NCBI GenBank assembly: GCA_963787675.1
Contig: CAWBDV010000005.1
Span: 124,001-188,000 of the forward strand
DNA: 64,000 nucleotides
Reading direction: 5' to 3'
From: JAJPKK01 sp963787675
GTDB taxonomy: Bacteria > Pseudomonadota > Alphaproteobacteria > Rhizobiales > Xanthobacteraceae
Shown here: positions 53,883-62,694 of the stretch, piece after piece
Position numbering within the stretch: position 1 is the first letter of the stretch
How the letters are laid out: each line of letters begins with the position of its first letter
Translations under genes and position numbers: made by a program
The notes under the pieces: generated by a model
What the model saw: the letters and a program-made list of their open reading frames with translations, nothing else
Database searches by the model: none
What the model was told of the DNA's origin: nothing

Positions 53883-54189
53883 GCAGGTCTCCGTCGACTG
53901 GCGCGGCCGCCGCCGCGCGGACGCAAGCGCCTCGCGCCACGTCACTCCGGTGATAAATCCCCCTGCCCAATTCTCCGCCCCGCGTCAGCGCTGCACCTCC
54001 CGTCCCGAATTTCGCGCCTAACGGTGATAGCCTATCCGGCTGCCATAATCATCGGCAATCGCGATCAATGAGCCAAGTTCGATACGGCTCTCGCCGCACC
54101 GCCCGCCAAGACCATCCGAATTCGACCGCATTGCGGCGCCGCACCGCGCTCGTTGCGCGGCGCATCCCGTTCGCGCTCTGGTCGCGCGA

Positions 54190-54672
54190 TCAATCGTCGT
54201 CAAGTTTGCCGATGTGATGCTGGGCGTAGAGCTCGAGGCCGAGACGATTGACGAGTTCAAGCTGGGTTTCGAGGAAGTCGATATGGTCTTCCTCGTCACT
54301 CATCAGCTTTTCGAACAGGTCGCGCGTCACATAATCCTTGACGGCGTGACAATGTGTAGCGGCTTCCTGGTAGAGCGTGCGCGCCGCGATCTCAAGCGCG
54401 AGATCGCAATCCAGCACTTCCTTCACCGTCTGGCCGATGTGCAGGGGGTCGAGCACCTGCATGTTCGGAAAGCCATCGAGGAAGATGATGCGATGCACCA
54501 GCTTGTCGGCGTGCTCCATCTCTTCGATCGATTCCTTGCGCCATTTCTTCGCAAGCGACTCGTAGCCCCAGTTCTCCAGCAAGCGATAGTGCAGCCAGTA
54601 CTGGTTGACGGCCGTGAGTTCGTGCCGCAACGCCTTATTGAGGTAATCGATGACGGTTGCATCTCCGCGCAT
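54190..54672 (-). CDS. bfr: Bacterioferritin
   Basis: 160 residues, the normal length. Ferroxidase-site residues are visible: Glu18 (RHELTAVNQYWLHYR), Glu51 and His54 (EEMEHADKLVHR), Glu94, Glu127 and His130 (SDEEDHIDFLE). Met52 is in the place of the haem ligand. It forms 24-subunit shells storing ferric iron. Tandem Irr-type boxes lie 52-85 bases upstream. The bacterioferritin-associated ferredoxin gene is just upstream on the same strand, with about 195 bases between. Confidence 0.93.
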   Translation of the reverse strand: MRGDATVIDYLNKALRHELTAVNQYWLHYRLLENWGYESLAKKWRKESIEEMEHADKLVHRIIFLDGFPNMQVLDPLHIGQTVKEVLDCDLALEIAARTLYQEAATHCHAVKDYVTRDLFEKLMSDEEDHIDFLETQLELVNRLGLELYAQHHIGKLDDD

Positions 54673-54722
54673 GGCTTATCTTCCGCTGCTGGCTGCCGCT
54701 TCGGCAGGAGTCGAAGCCCCAG

Positions 54723-54755
54723 ATTATAGCAATTCTAAATTATAGCAATTCTAAA
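54723..54755 (-). promoter_or_regulatory. Tandem Irr-like iron control boxes upstream of bfr
   Basis: The unit ATTATAGCAATTCTAAA occurs twice with a 16-base period (54723-54739 and 54739-54755). Each carries the TTCTAAA half-site of the Irr/ICE motif with a degenerate partner half. Position relative to the bfr ATG fits promoter control by Irr, which represses bfr under iron limitation in Rhizobiales. Confidence 0.6.
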
Positions 54756-54867
54756 GTAGTAGAGCCCGTTTCCGCGGGGACAGTCTGGGGGCCACCCAAA
54801 TGCGTCATTCCGTTGATTGAACGGGCAGGAACTTCCGGGAGAGGAATTACAGGCTACGGGCAACACG

Positions 54868-55065
54868 TCAGCGGCAGCAGCGCGCCTCTTTGGCGGCACC
54901 TTCAACCGCTTCGTCCATGATCCGGCGGATCGTCCGCGCGCAGCGTCCGCATTCCGCACTGCAACCAAGGCAGCGATAGACCTCACTGGTGCCGCGCACG
55001 GTGCGTTCGGCCGTGACTGACCGGACCTGGTGGTCCGAAATGACGTTGCATGAACACACGATCAC
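54868..55065 (-). CDS. bfd: Bacterioferritin-associated ferredoxin
   Basis: 65 residues from GTG 55065 (VIVCSCNVISDHQVRS), with GGGAGAG upstream. The [2Fe-2S] cysteines are CSC near the start and CxxC near the middle (YRCLGCSAECGRCARTIRRI), matching Bfd-like Fer2_BFD domains. Bfd reduces ferric iron in bacterioferritin so that it can be released. The longer frame to 55155 has no homology upstream. Together with bfr just downstream it makes an iron storage and release pair. A second Irr-like box lies upstream. Confidence 0.88.
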   Translation of the reverse strand: MIVCSCNVISDHQVRSVTAERTVRGTSEVYRCLGCSAECGRCARTIRRIMDEAVEGAAKEARCCR

Positions 55066-55346
55066 AGCGTCTCTCCCAGTCGGATCGCCTTCGGGGGATT
55101 TGGTGTTGTGCACCTGGTCGAAATGCACGCCAGCCCGACGCGATTTTCTTGCCACGCCAAAAGCCGGACCAGCAAGAGCTATGATATGAAATCGTTCTAA
55201 GGTGTTTGCGCCAGATCAAGATCGGCTGGCAACGTTAATAAGATGCGTGGGGCCAACCATTTGGTTGGCGCCACGCCGACACCGACACCGGAAACTGATC
55301 TTTAGCGCGCCGCTTTGTTTGCAGTTGCGCAGTCGCGCCGCCGTGG
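55066..55346. other. Intergenic region between bfd and the quinoprotein dehydrogenase gene
   Basis: About 281 bases. It contains the Irr-like box of bfd and the end of the dehydrogenase gene's transcript. No gene or clear terminator is seen. Confidence 0.45.
55184..55200 (-). promoter_or_regulatory. Irr-like iron control box upstream of bfd
   Basis: ATATGAAATCGTTCTAA contains a GTTCTAA half-site with a weaker inverted partner, as in the ICE motif (TTTAGAA-N3-TTCTAAA type). It lies about 120 bases upstream of the bfd GTG. It shares the TTCTAA core with the two boxes before bfr. Confidence 0.45.
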
Positions 55347-57068
55347 TCACAGGGCAAAAACGAACAGCATCGTTTGATTGCGCATATCGCGCAGCTCGGG
55401 CGTGTTGACGAGCGTCAGCCGGGCGAACAAGCCGAGACCCGCCAGCACGGCGACGTACTGCTTGCCGCCGACCGCAAACGTCATGGGCGGCGCGTTGATG
55501 CCGATTCCGACGTTGATTTTCCACAGCTGTTCGAGGGTGACGTCGTCGAGGGCGACCAATGATCCATCGATCAAGCCGGTGAATATCAGCCCGCCCGCGG
55601 TCGACAGCGCCGCGCTGCTGTTCGGATACGGCATCCGCAGCTTGGTCTTGACCTCGCCGCTGAACGGATCGGCGACGATGATCTCCAATTCGTTGCGCTC
55701 GGTATATTTCGAGCCACCGTGCAAGAAGCCGCCAAGCGGCGTCCGTCCGGAATTCGGATTGAGCGTGATCTCGTCACAGCCCGGTCGCGTCGGGATGTAG
55801 AGAAGCTTGGTGCGCGGACTGTAGGACGCCGACCAGAAATTGTTGCCGCCGTCGTGCGATGGGCACAGCTTCTTGGTCGGATCGGTCAACGTCTGCGTCT
55901 GCACGCCCGAATAGACCTGGACATCCCGGGTCGGGTCATAATCGATCGGCAGCCCCGTCTTCTGGTCGATACCTTTCGTCCAGGTGATCGGCGACATGTA
56001 GGGCTTCGCCAGCACCGGCTGGCCGTTCGCCCGCTCGAACGAATAGAGAAACCCATTGCGGGCCGAGTGGGTGACGAGCTTGTGGGGCTGGCCGGCAATC
56101 TGTCCGTCGATGAGAATGTGAGTTCCGGCGGCATCGTAGTCCCACATGTCGCCCGGCACGTACTGGTGGTACCAGTTCATCTTGCCGGTGTCGGGATTCC
56201 AGGAAATCAGGCTGTCGGTGTAGAGATTGTCGCCGGGCCGATAGTAGGGATCATACATCGGCGCCGGATTGCCGGTTCCCCACAGCACCTGATCGGTTTC
56301 GACGTCGTACGAGCCGGTGACCCACATGCCGCCGCCGCCGGTCTGCCAGGCGTTGTTCGTGCCTTTCCAGGTCTCCGAGCCCGGCTCGCCCGGCGCCGGC
56401 ACCACGTATTTGCGCCACACCTGCTTTCCGGTCGCGGCATCGAGCGCGGCGATGTAGTCGCGCACCGCCTTGTCGCCGCCGGCGGCGCCGACGATGATCT
56501 TGTCCTTGACCGCGAGCGGCGCCGCGGTGAACTGCAACTCCACTTGACCGTCGGCCATGTTTGTTTCCCACACGACCTTGCCGGTCTCCTTGTTGGTAGC
56601 GATCACCCGCGGCGGATAGCTCGCGACACTGACGACAAGATTGCCCCACAGTGCGACGCCGCGATTGGTGGTAGGCAGCTTCTCCTGTCCAGGATCCATG
56701 CGCCACACGATGCGGCCGATGTCGCCCGACCGGCCGTCGATCTTGTAGACGACGCCCCACTGGTCGGAGATGTAGAGGTAGCCGTCTTCCGCGAGCGGCG
56801 TCGCCTCGAGGTTTTCGTTGGCAGACGTGCCTCCGAGCGCCACCGCATAGGCGAGCTTCAGCGACTTGACGTTGGTCTTGCTGATGGCGTCGAGCGGCGA
56901 ATACCGCTGCGCATCATAGGTGCGGTGGTTCATCAGCCAGTTCTGCGGCTCCCCGTCGGGGTGGCTCAGCCGGTCCGGGGTCACATCGGCCGCGCCCGCC
57001 GGCATAGCCAGCATCGCGCTCGTGAGGAGAGTCGTCGCAGACAAACCAATCCTGCGATTGCGGGTCAT
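55347..57068 (-). CDS. PQQ-dependent alcohol dehydrogenase with lanthanide-type DYD motif
   Basis: 573 residues with a signal peptide (cleaved near PAGAADVTP) and an eight-bladed quinoprotein propeller. Tryptophan-docking repeats such as GVALWGNLVVSVASYPPRVI and LDAATGKQVWRKY are clear. The metal/catalytic residues Asn267 (LWGTGNPAPMYD) and Asp310 (MWDYDAAG) are present. Asp312, two residues after Asp310, is the extra aspartate that marks lanthanide-dependent (XoxF/ExaF-like) enzymes. The periplasmic enzyme oxidises primary alcohols. It lacks the adjacent-cysteine disulfide of MxaF. ATG 57068 has GGGAGGA upstream. No cytochrome or XoxJ-like gene is adjacent. Confidence 0.85.
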   Translation of the reverse strand: MTRNRRIGLSATTLLTSAMLAMPAGAADVTPDRLSHPDGEPQNWLMNHRTYDAQRYSPLDAISKTNVKSLKLAYAVALGGTSANENLEATPLAEDGYLYISDQWGVVYKIDGRSGDIGRIVWRMDPGQEKLPTTNRGVALWGNLVVSVASYPPRVIATNKETGKVVWETNMADGQVELQFTAAPLAVKDKIIVGAAGGDKAVRDYIAALDAATGKQVWRKYVVPAPGEPGSETWKGTNNAWQTGGGGMWVTGSYDVETDQVLWGTGNPAPMYDPYYRPGDNLYTDSLISWNPDTGKMNWYHQYVPGDMWDYDAAGTHILIDGQIAGQPHKLVTHSARNGFLYSFERANGQPVLAKPYMSPITWTKGIDQKTGLPIDYDPTRDVQVYSGVQTQTLTDPTKKLCPSHDGGNNFWSASYSPRTKLLYIPTRPGCDEITLNPNSGRTPLGGFLHGGSKYTERNELEIIVADPFSGEVKTKLRMPYPNSSAALSTAGGLIFTGLIDGSLVALDDVTLEQLWKINVGIGINAPPMTFAVGGKQYVAVLAGLGLFARLTLVNTPELRDMRNQTMLFVFAL

Positions 57069-57186
57069 GGTGGTCCTCCCTGGATTTTTATAGCGAGGCC
57101 AGAGTAGGCGATGGTCCAAAGAGGTAAAAGCCACCGCAAATTAAAAGTTGGCTGCCGCCCGTCGCATCGCCCGCGCGGAAGCACTC

Positions 57187-59361
57187 CTACAAGAAACTCA
57201 TTGGGTCGACGTCAACATCGAGTTTGACCCCCGTCGCGGCCTTGGGCGCCTGGCGCAGCCAGTCGCGCAGGTAGGCGGAGAGGTCGAAGGCGCGCGGCGC
57301 CTTCACGAGCAGCCGGAAGCGATGGCGGCCGCGCACCACGGCGATCGGCGCTTCGGCGGGACCGAGGACGCGCACCTCATCTGCGCCCGGCGCGCTGCCG
57401 ACGAGGCGGCGCGCGAAACCTTCGGCCGATGGACGGTCGGGGCCTGAAATCACAAGGCTCGCCAGCCTGCCGAACGGCGGATAGTGCAAGCTTTCCCGCG
57501 CAGCAATCTCGCTGGCGTAAAAGGCTTCGCGATCGCCGGCGATCAGCGCCTTCATCACCGGATGTTCGGGCTGATGCGTCTGCAGGAAGCCATGGCCGCG
57601 GCCACTCTCCCGGCCGGCGCGCCCCGCCACCTGATGCAGCAATTGGAACGTGCGCTCGGCAGCGCGCGGATCGCCGTTGGCGAGGCCGAGGTCGGCATCG
57701 ACGATGCCGACGAGGTTGAGCTTCGGGAAATGATGCCCCTTGGCGACAAGCTGGGTGCCGATCACGATATCAACGCGGCCTTCGGCGACCTCGTTCAGTT
57801 CCTCGCGCATGCGCTCGGGAGTCGCGACAAGATCGCTCGACAGCACGAGGATCTTGGCGCCGGAAAACAGCGCGGCAGCTTCCTCCTCCAGACGCTCGAC
57901 ACCCGGCCCGCACGCGACGAAGCTGTCGGCCGCCTGGCATTTCGGACACGTCGGCGGTCGCGGCTGGGCAAAGCCGCAATGGTGGCAGACGAGCTGGCGC
58001 CGGAACCGGTGCTCCACCAGCCAGGCATCGCAGTGCGGGCAGGACAAGCGAAAGCCGCAAGCGCGACACAGCGTGAGCGGCGCGTAGCCGCGGCGATTGA
58101 GAAAGAGCAGCGCCTGCTCCTTACGCTCGAGCGCGATCTTCACCGCTTCGGCAAGCCGCGGCGCAACGTAACGGCCGCGCGGCGGGCCTTCGCGGGTGAG
58201 ATCGATCGCTTCGATTGCCGGAAGCTGCGCGCCGCCGAAGCGTTCCGGCAGATGCAGGCGGCGATAACGCCCGCGCCGCGCGTTGACCTCGGTCTCGACC
58301 GACGGCGTCGCCGACGCAAGCACCACCGGAAATCCGCCGATATGCCCGCGCACCACGGCCATGTCGCGGGCGTGGTAATGGACGCCGTCCTCCTGCTTGT
58401 AGGCCGCATCATGCTCCTCATCGACGACGATGAGGCCGAGGTCGGCGTAGGGCAGGAACAGCGCCGAGCGCGCGCCGACCACGACGGCGACCTCGCCTTC
58501 CGCCACCGCATGCCAGGTGCGGGCGCGGCGGCGCGGGGCAAGCTCGGAGTGCCACTCCGCAGGGCGCACCCCGAAGCGCGCGGCGAAGCGGTCGAGGAAC
58601 TGCGCGGTAAGCGCAATCTCGGGCATGAGGATCAGGCTCTGGCGGCCGCGCCGGATCGCTTCGGCGACCGCTTCGAAATAGACCTCCGTCTTGCCCGAAC
58701 CGGTGACGCCGTCGACAAGGATGACGCCATAAGCACCGGCGGCAACCATTTCGCGCAAGGTCGCGGCGGCAGCCGCCTGTGCCGCCGTAAAATCCGGCAA
58801 GGCGAACGCGGGGTCGGGGGGGGCTGCGATCGGCTCCGCCGCCAATTCCAGTACGTCGAGTGTGCCCTCGTCGATGAGGCCGTCGAGCACGCCGGCCGAT
58901 ACGCCCGCTTCGTGCGCCGCCTCGCTCTTGCCGCGCGCGATGCCGTCGGCAAGAAGCGCAAGCACGCGGGCGCGCGCCCCGGTCATGCGCTGGGGCGGCG
59001 GCCCGGCGAGGCGGACGCCGACGCGCACGCGCTCCGGTCCCAGATGCTCGCCCATGCGCAGCGCCATCCGCAGCACCATCCCGCGCGCGCCGAGCGTGTA
59101 GCCCGCGACCCAGTCGATGAACTTGCGCAACTCCGGCTTGAGCGGCGGAACGTCGAGCTTGCCGGCGACCTCCTTCAGCCGGTTGTCGAGGCGCGGATTG
59201 GGCGCCGGATTATCGGCCCACACGACGGCGGTGCATTCCCGCGTTCCGAGCGGCACCCGGACGAGATCGCCGGGCGCGAGTTCGAACTCCGCCGGCACCC
59301 GATAGGAATAAGGATGGTCGAGCGCGACCGGCACGAGCACGTCGACGATGCGCTTAGCCAT
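57187..59361 (-). CDS. priA: Primosomal protein N' (replication restart helicase PriA)
   Basis: 724 residues. The N-terminal 3'BD domain (IVDVLVPVALDHPYSYRVP) is followed by a superfamily-2 helicase core: Walker A GVTGSGKTEVYFEAVAEA, DEEH box LIVVDEEHDAAYKQ, VVLASATPSVET and the later GRAGRESGRG motif. The four-cysteine zinc region is present (LCRACGFRLSCPHCDAWLVE, LVCHHCGFAQPRPPTCPKCQ). PriA recognises stalled forks and reloads DnaB. ATG 59361 (MAKRIVDVL) is the family start. It is divergent from xerC, a common arrangement in Rhizobiales. Confidence 0.93.
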   Translation of the reverse strand: MAKRIVDVLVPVALDHPYSYRVPAEFELAPGDLVRVPLGTRECTAVVWADNPAPNPRLDNRLKEVAGKLDVPPLKPELRKFIDWVAGYTLGARGMVLRMALRMGEHLGPERVRVGVRLAGPPPQRMTGARARVLALLADGIARGKSEAAHEAGVSAGVLDGLIDEGTLDVLELAAEPIAAPPDPAFALPDFTAAQAAAAATLREMVAAGAYGVILVDGVTGSGKTEVYFEAVAEAIRRGRQSLILMPEIALTAQFLDRFAARFGVRPAEWHSELAPRRRARTWHAVAEGEVAVVVGARSALFLPYADLGLIVVDEEHDAAYKQEDGVHYHARDMAVVRGHIGGFPVVLASATPSVETEVNARRGRYRRLHLPERFGGAQLPAIEAIDLTREGPPRGRYVAPRLAEAVKIALERKEQALLFLNRRGYAPLTLCRACGFRLSCPHCDAWLVEHRFRRQLVCHHCGFAQPRPPTCPKCQAADSFVACGPGVERLEEEAAALFSGAKILVLSSDLVATPERMREELNEVAEGRVDIVIGTQLVAKGHHFPKLNLVGIVDADLGLANGDPRAAERTFQLLHQVAGRAGRESGRGHGFLQTHQPEHPVMKALIAGDREAFYASEIAARESLHYPPFGRLASLVISGPDRPSAEGFARRLVGSAPGADEVRVLGPAEAPIAVVRGRHRFRLLVKAPRAFDLSAYLRDWLRQAPKAATGVKLDVDVDPMSFL

Positions 59362-59456
59362 TGTTGCGGGCGGCCGATTCGCGGGATTAAGGAAGCTCAC
59401 ACGAAGGGGAGCGATAATGGGCGAAGTGTCAAGGCTGGCGGACGTATTGCGACATC

Positions 59457-60431
59457 ATGGGCGCGCGTAGACAGAAAGAGCCAGAACGCGAATTACCGTT
59501 CACGGCGCCGGATGTCGCCGGCGCGATCACCCAGTGGCTCGCGCATCTCGGCGCGGAGCGGCGGATGTCGCCCAAGACGCTCGAAGCCTATGCCCGCGAT
59601 GTGCGGCAGTTCCTCGCCTTCCTGGCCGGCCACTTCGGCCAGCGCGTGACGCTTTCGATGCTGCGCGAACTCACCCCGCAGGATGTGCGCGCCTTTATGG
59701 CACATCGCCGCACTGACGGCGCCGGCGGCCGGACGCTGATGCGCGCACTCGCCGGCGCCCGCTCGTTCGGACGATTTCTCGAGCGCGAGGGCAATGGCAA
59801 GGTCGGTGCGCTCGCCGCGATCCGTGCCCCCAAGATCGAAAAGACGCTACCCAAGCCGCTCGCGGTCGCGCCGGCCCGGCGCGTTGCCGATTCCGCGTTG
59901 CGCGCCGGGGAGGAACGCGAGCCCTGGGTGCTCGCGCGCGACGCCGCCGTGCTGGCACTGCTCTACGGCTCGGGACTGCGCATTTCCGAAGCGCTTGGCC
60001 TCAAGGTGAAGGATATCCCCGAGCCCGGCCGCGGCAATTCCATCGTGGTGAAAGGGAAAGGCAACAAGACCCGGATGGTACCGGTGCTCGCCCCGGTACT
60101 GCGGCTCATCGCCGACTACATGATGCTGTGCCCTTATGATCTCGCGCCAGACGGTCCCGCTTTCGTCGGGGCCAAGGGGGGGCCCCTGTCGCCGCGCATC
60201 ATCCAGCTTGTGATGGAACGGCTGCGCGGCGTCCTCGACTTACCGGAGACCGCGACGCCCCATGCCTTGCGGCACTCGTTTGCGACCCACCTTCTTGCGC
60301 GCGGCGGCGACCTGCGCTCGATCCAGGAATTGCTCGGCCACGCCTCGCTGTCGACAACACAGATCTATACCGCGGTCGACACCGAGCGGCTGATGGAGGT
60401 CTATCGCAACACCCATCCGCGCGGACGCTGA
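59457..60431 (+). CDS. xerC: Tyrosine recombinase XerC
   Basis: 324 residues. The N-terminal SAM-like core-binding domain (about 18-115) precedes the catalytic domain (about 150-315). The catalytic residues are visible: Arg175 in GSGLRISEALG, Lys near 201-204 in VVKGKGNKTRMVP, His269/Arg272 in PHALRHSFATHLL, His295 in LGHASLSTTQIY, Tyr304. With XerD it resolves chromosome dimers at dif before division. ATG 59457 is chosen. It is divergent from priA. Confidence 0.92.
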   Translation: MGARRQKEPERELPFTAPDVAGAITQWLAHLGAERRMSPKTLEAYARDVRQFLAFLAGHFGQRVTLSMLRELTPQDVRAFMAHRRTDGAGGRTLMRALAGARSFGRFLEREGNGKVGALAAIRAPKIEKTLPKPLAVAPARRVADSALRAGEEREPWVLARDAAVLALLYGSGLRISEALGLKVKDIPEPGRGNSIVVKGKGNKTRMVPVLAPVLRLIADYMMLCPYDLAPDGPAFVGAKGGPLSPRIIQLVMERLRGVLDLPETATPHALRHSFATHLLARGGDLRSIQELLGHASLSTTQIYTAVDTERLMEVYRNTHPRGR

Positions 60432-60530
60432 CGCCCTGACGAGTCACGTCGTTGTGGTATATGTGCGATAGTTGCCTGTGACATCTGCTTTGCCCATTGT
60501 GGCGCGCCTTTTTTGATTCTGGGGGTGAAC

Positions 60531-61124
60531 ATGCCTGAAGCGCACGAACAGCTCGAACATGCCGAACACGCGCAACACGCGGCGCACGACAACAAGAAGA
60601 TCGCGCTTGTGATCGCGATCCTGGCCCTGATGCTCGCGTTTTCCGAGACGCTCGGGAAAGGCGCGCAGACCGAAGCGTTGAGCCTCAACATCAAGTCGTC
60701 CGACACCTGGAATTTCTTCCAGGCGAAGACGATCCGCCAAACGGCAATCCGCACGGCTGCGGAAGGCGCGACGGTTCAATTGCCAATGGCGACCAGCGCC
60801 GAGGTCAAAGACGGAATTTCGAAGCAGATCGAACGGTGGAACGCGACCGTCGCGCGCTATGAGTCCGATCCCAAGGAAAAGGACGGGCGCAAAGAGCTGC
60901 GCGCCGCCGCCGAAGGATTGGAGCATGAACGCGACACCATGCTCTCAAAGTATCACAATTATGAGCTTGCTTCGGCGGCGTTCCAGATCGGCATCGTGCT
61001 GTGCTCGGCCGCCGTCATCACCGGGATGGTGATATTGGCGTGGTTTGCCGGCGGCATCGCAGTGATCGGTGCCGGCTTCATGGCGCTCGGACTGTTTGCT
61101 CCGCACCTCCTTCATTTGGGGTGA
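60531..61124 (+). CDS. DUF4337-family membrane protein
   Basis: 197 residues. A histidine-rich N-terminal segment (EQLEHAEHAQHAAHDNKK) precedes a first hydrophobic helix (IALVIAILALMLAFSETLG). A charged coiled-coil part (about 50-145) is followed by two C-terminal membrane helices (FQIGIVLCSAAVITGMVILA and the adjacent glycine-rich one). The layout matches DUF4337, of unknown function. The His cluster could bind metal. ATG 60531 has GGGGGTG upstream. It converges with the acyl-CoA synthetase gene. Confidence 0.72.
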   Translation: MPEAHEQLEHAEHAQHAAHDNKKIALVIAILALMLAFSETLGKGAQTEALSLNIKSSDTWNFFQAKTIRQTAIRTAAEGATVQLPMATSAEVKDGISKQIERWNATVARYESDPKEKDGRKELRAAAEGLEHERDTMLSKYHNYELASAAFQIGIVLCSAAVITGMVILAWFAGGIAVIGAGFMALGLFAPHLLHLG

Positions 61125-61169
61125 CAGACACACGTGCCGGGTTTGCCGCGGCACGATCGGCGCTGACTT

Positions 61170-62693
61170 CTATGCAGACGATCCCTCTCGCAGCATCTCC
61201 TTGAGCCGGAAGTGCTGGACCTTGCCCATGGCGTTGCGCGGCAGCGCATCGAGAAAAACGTACTCGCGCGGCACTTTGAATCGCGCCAGGCGCGCGAGAC
61301 AATGGGCTTCGAGCTGGGCAGCATCGACCTCGCAGCCCGCGCGGCGGGTGATACAGGCGACGGGCACTTCCTGCCATTTCGGATCAGGCCGTCCGATGAC
61401 GGCGGCCTCGACAACATCCGGGTGTTCCAGCAGCGCACGCTCGATCTCGGCGGGATAAATATTCTCGCCGCCGGAAATCATCATGTGCTTCTTGCGGTCG
61501 CGCACATAGAAATGCCCATCGGCATCGCGCTCGCCGATATCGCCGGTGAAGTACCAGCCTTCGCGCAGTGCCTCAGCGGTTGCGGCCGTATTGCCCCAAT
61601 ATTCGAAGAACACGTTGGGTCCACGCACCGCAATCTCGCCGGTCGCTCCCGCCGGCAACTCGCGGCCGGCCTCATCGACGATGCGCGCCTCGCAGGCGAG
61701 ACCCGGCAATCCCGTCGAGCCGGGCCGGCGCCAATCGCCGGCGAGGCGTGTGTAGATCGCAATCGGCGACGTCTCGGTCGCGCCGTAGACCTGCAGCACC
61801 GGGACGCCGCGCGCGACGAAGGGATCAATCAAGGGCTGCGGCACTTGCGTCGAGCCGGTGGTGATGGCGCGCAAGCTCGCGAGATTCGCTGCGCCAAAAC
61901 GCGGATGCTCGATGATCGCCTGGAGCGTCGTCGGCACCAGCACCGTCAAAGTGGGCCGATCGTTTGCGATGGCATCGAGCGTCGCGCCGGGCGCAAAGCG
62001 CGGGTGCAGCGTGACGGTGGCGCCGACCTGCAGTGCCGGCGTGGTCTGGATGTTGAGGCCGCCTACGTGAAACAGCGGCAGCACGGTGAGGATATGGTCC
62101 GCTGCCGTCATGTCATGCATGTGCTGGCTCATGACGGCGTTCCAGACGAGCGCGTCCTGGCGCAGCACCGCGCCTTTCGGGCGGCCGGTGGTGCCGGAGG
62201 TGTAGACCACGAGCAGCGGATCGGCGAAATCCACGTGCGGGTTGCGTCCGTCACCCGACGCCGCAGCGAGCAGCTCCTCAAGCGAGACCGCACCGTCGGG
62301 CACGAAATCGAGCCCGACGATCCGTACATCAGGCAGCGCCATCTTGAGCGGCGCGATCACGTCGGCAAAGGTTTGCTCGACGACCAGCGCCTTCACCGAG
62401 GCGTCGCACAGGATGTAAATCTGTTCCGGCACCGCGAGCCGCCAGTTGAGCGGCACCAGCATGGCGCCAAGCCGCGCGCAAGCGTAGAGCAGCACGAGAT
62501 AGTCGGGATGATTGGCGGCAAGGATCGCGACGCGATCGCCGTGGCCGACGCCAAGACCCGATTTCAGCGCGCGAGCGGCGTTCGCGATGCGGCCGGCGAG
62601 ACCCGCGTAATTCAGCGCCGCGCCGGCAAAGCAGATCGCCGGCTTGTCGGGCGTAAAGCTTGCGTTGCGATCGATGAGATCGGAGAGGTCCAC
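61170..62693 (-). CDS. Class I adenylate-forming acyl-CoA synthetase
   Basis: 507 residues. The ATP-binding P-loop LVVYTSGTTGRPKGAVL, LPLFHVGGLNIQTTP, the acyl motif VPVLQVYGATETSPIAIY, the hinge YFTGDIGERDADGHFYVRDR, and the C-terminal lysine in LPRNAMGKVQHFRLKEML are all present. It activates a carboxylate with ATP and CoA; the acyl range cannot be told. The start is GTG 62693, one base after the stop of the acyl-CoA dehydrogenase gene, so the two form an operon. Confidence 0.88.
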   Translation of the reverse strand: MDLSDLIDRNASFTPDKPAICFAGAALNYAGLAGRIANAARALKSGLGVGHGDRVAILAANHPDYLVLLYACARLGAMLVPLNWRLAVPEQIYILCDASVKALVVEQTFADVIAPLKMALPDVRIVGLDFVPDGAVSLEELLAAASGDGRNPHVDFADPLLVVYTSGTTGRPKGAVLRQDALVWNAVMSQHMHDMTAADHILTVLPLFHVGGLNIQTTPALQVGATVTLHPRFAPGATLDAIANDRPTLTVLVPTTLQAIIEHPRFGAANLASLRAITTGSTQVPQPLIDPFVARGVPVLQVYGATETSPIAIYTRLAGDWRRPGSTGLPGLACEARIVDEAGRELPAGATGEIAVRGPNVFFEYWGNTAATAEALREGWYFTGDIGERDADGHFYVRDRKKHMMISGGENIYPAEIERALLEHPDVVEAAVIGRPDPKWQEVPVACITRRAGCEVDAAQLEAHCLARLARFKVPREYVFLDALPRNAMGKVQHFRLKEMLREGSSA

Positions 62694-62694
62694 A

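Noticed and set aside
51128..54071. Two long plus-strand frames (508 and 559 codons) antisense to the RND genes
   Set aside because: They have low-complexity His/Asp/Arg composition, while the minus strand encodes recognisable RND and adaptor proteins.
61133..61155. Hairpin CGTGCCG-N9-CGGCACG as terminator
   Set aside because: It has only seven base pairs and no T-run on either strand, so it is too weak to call.
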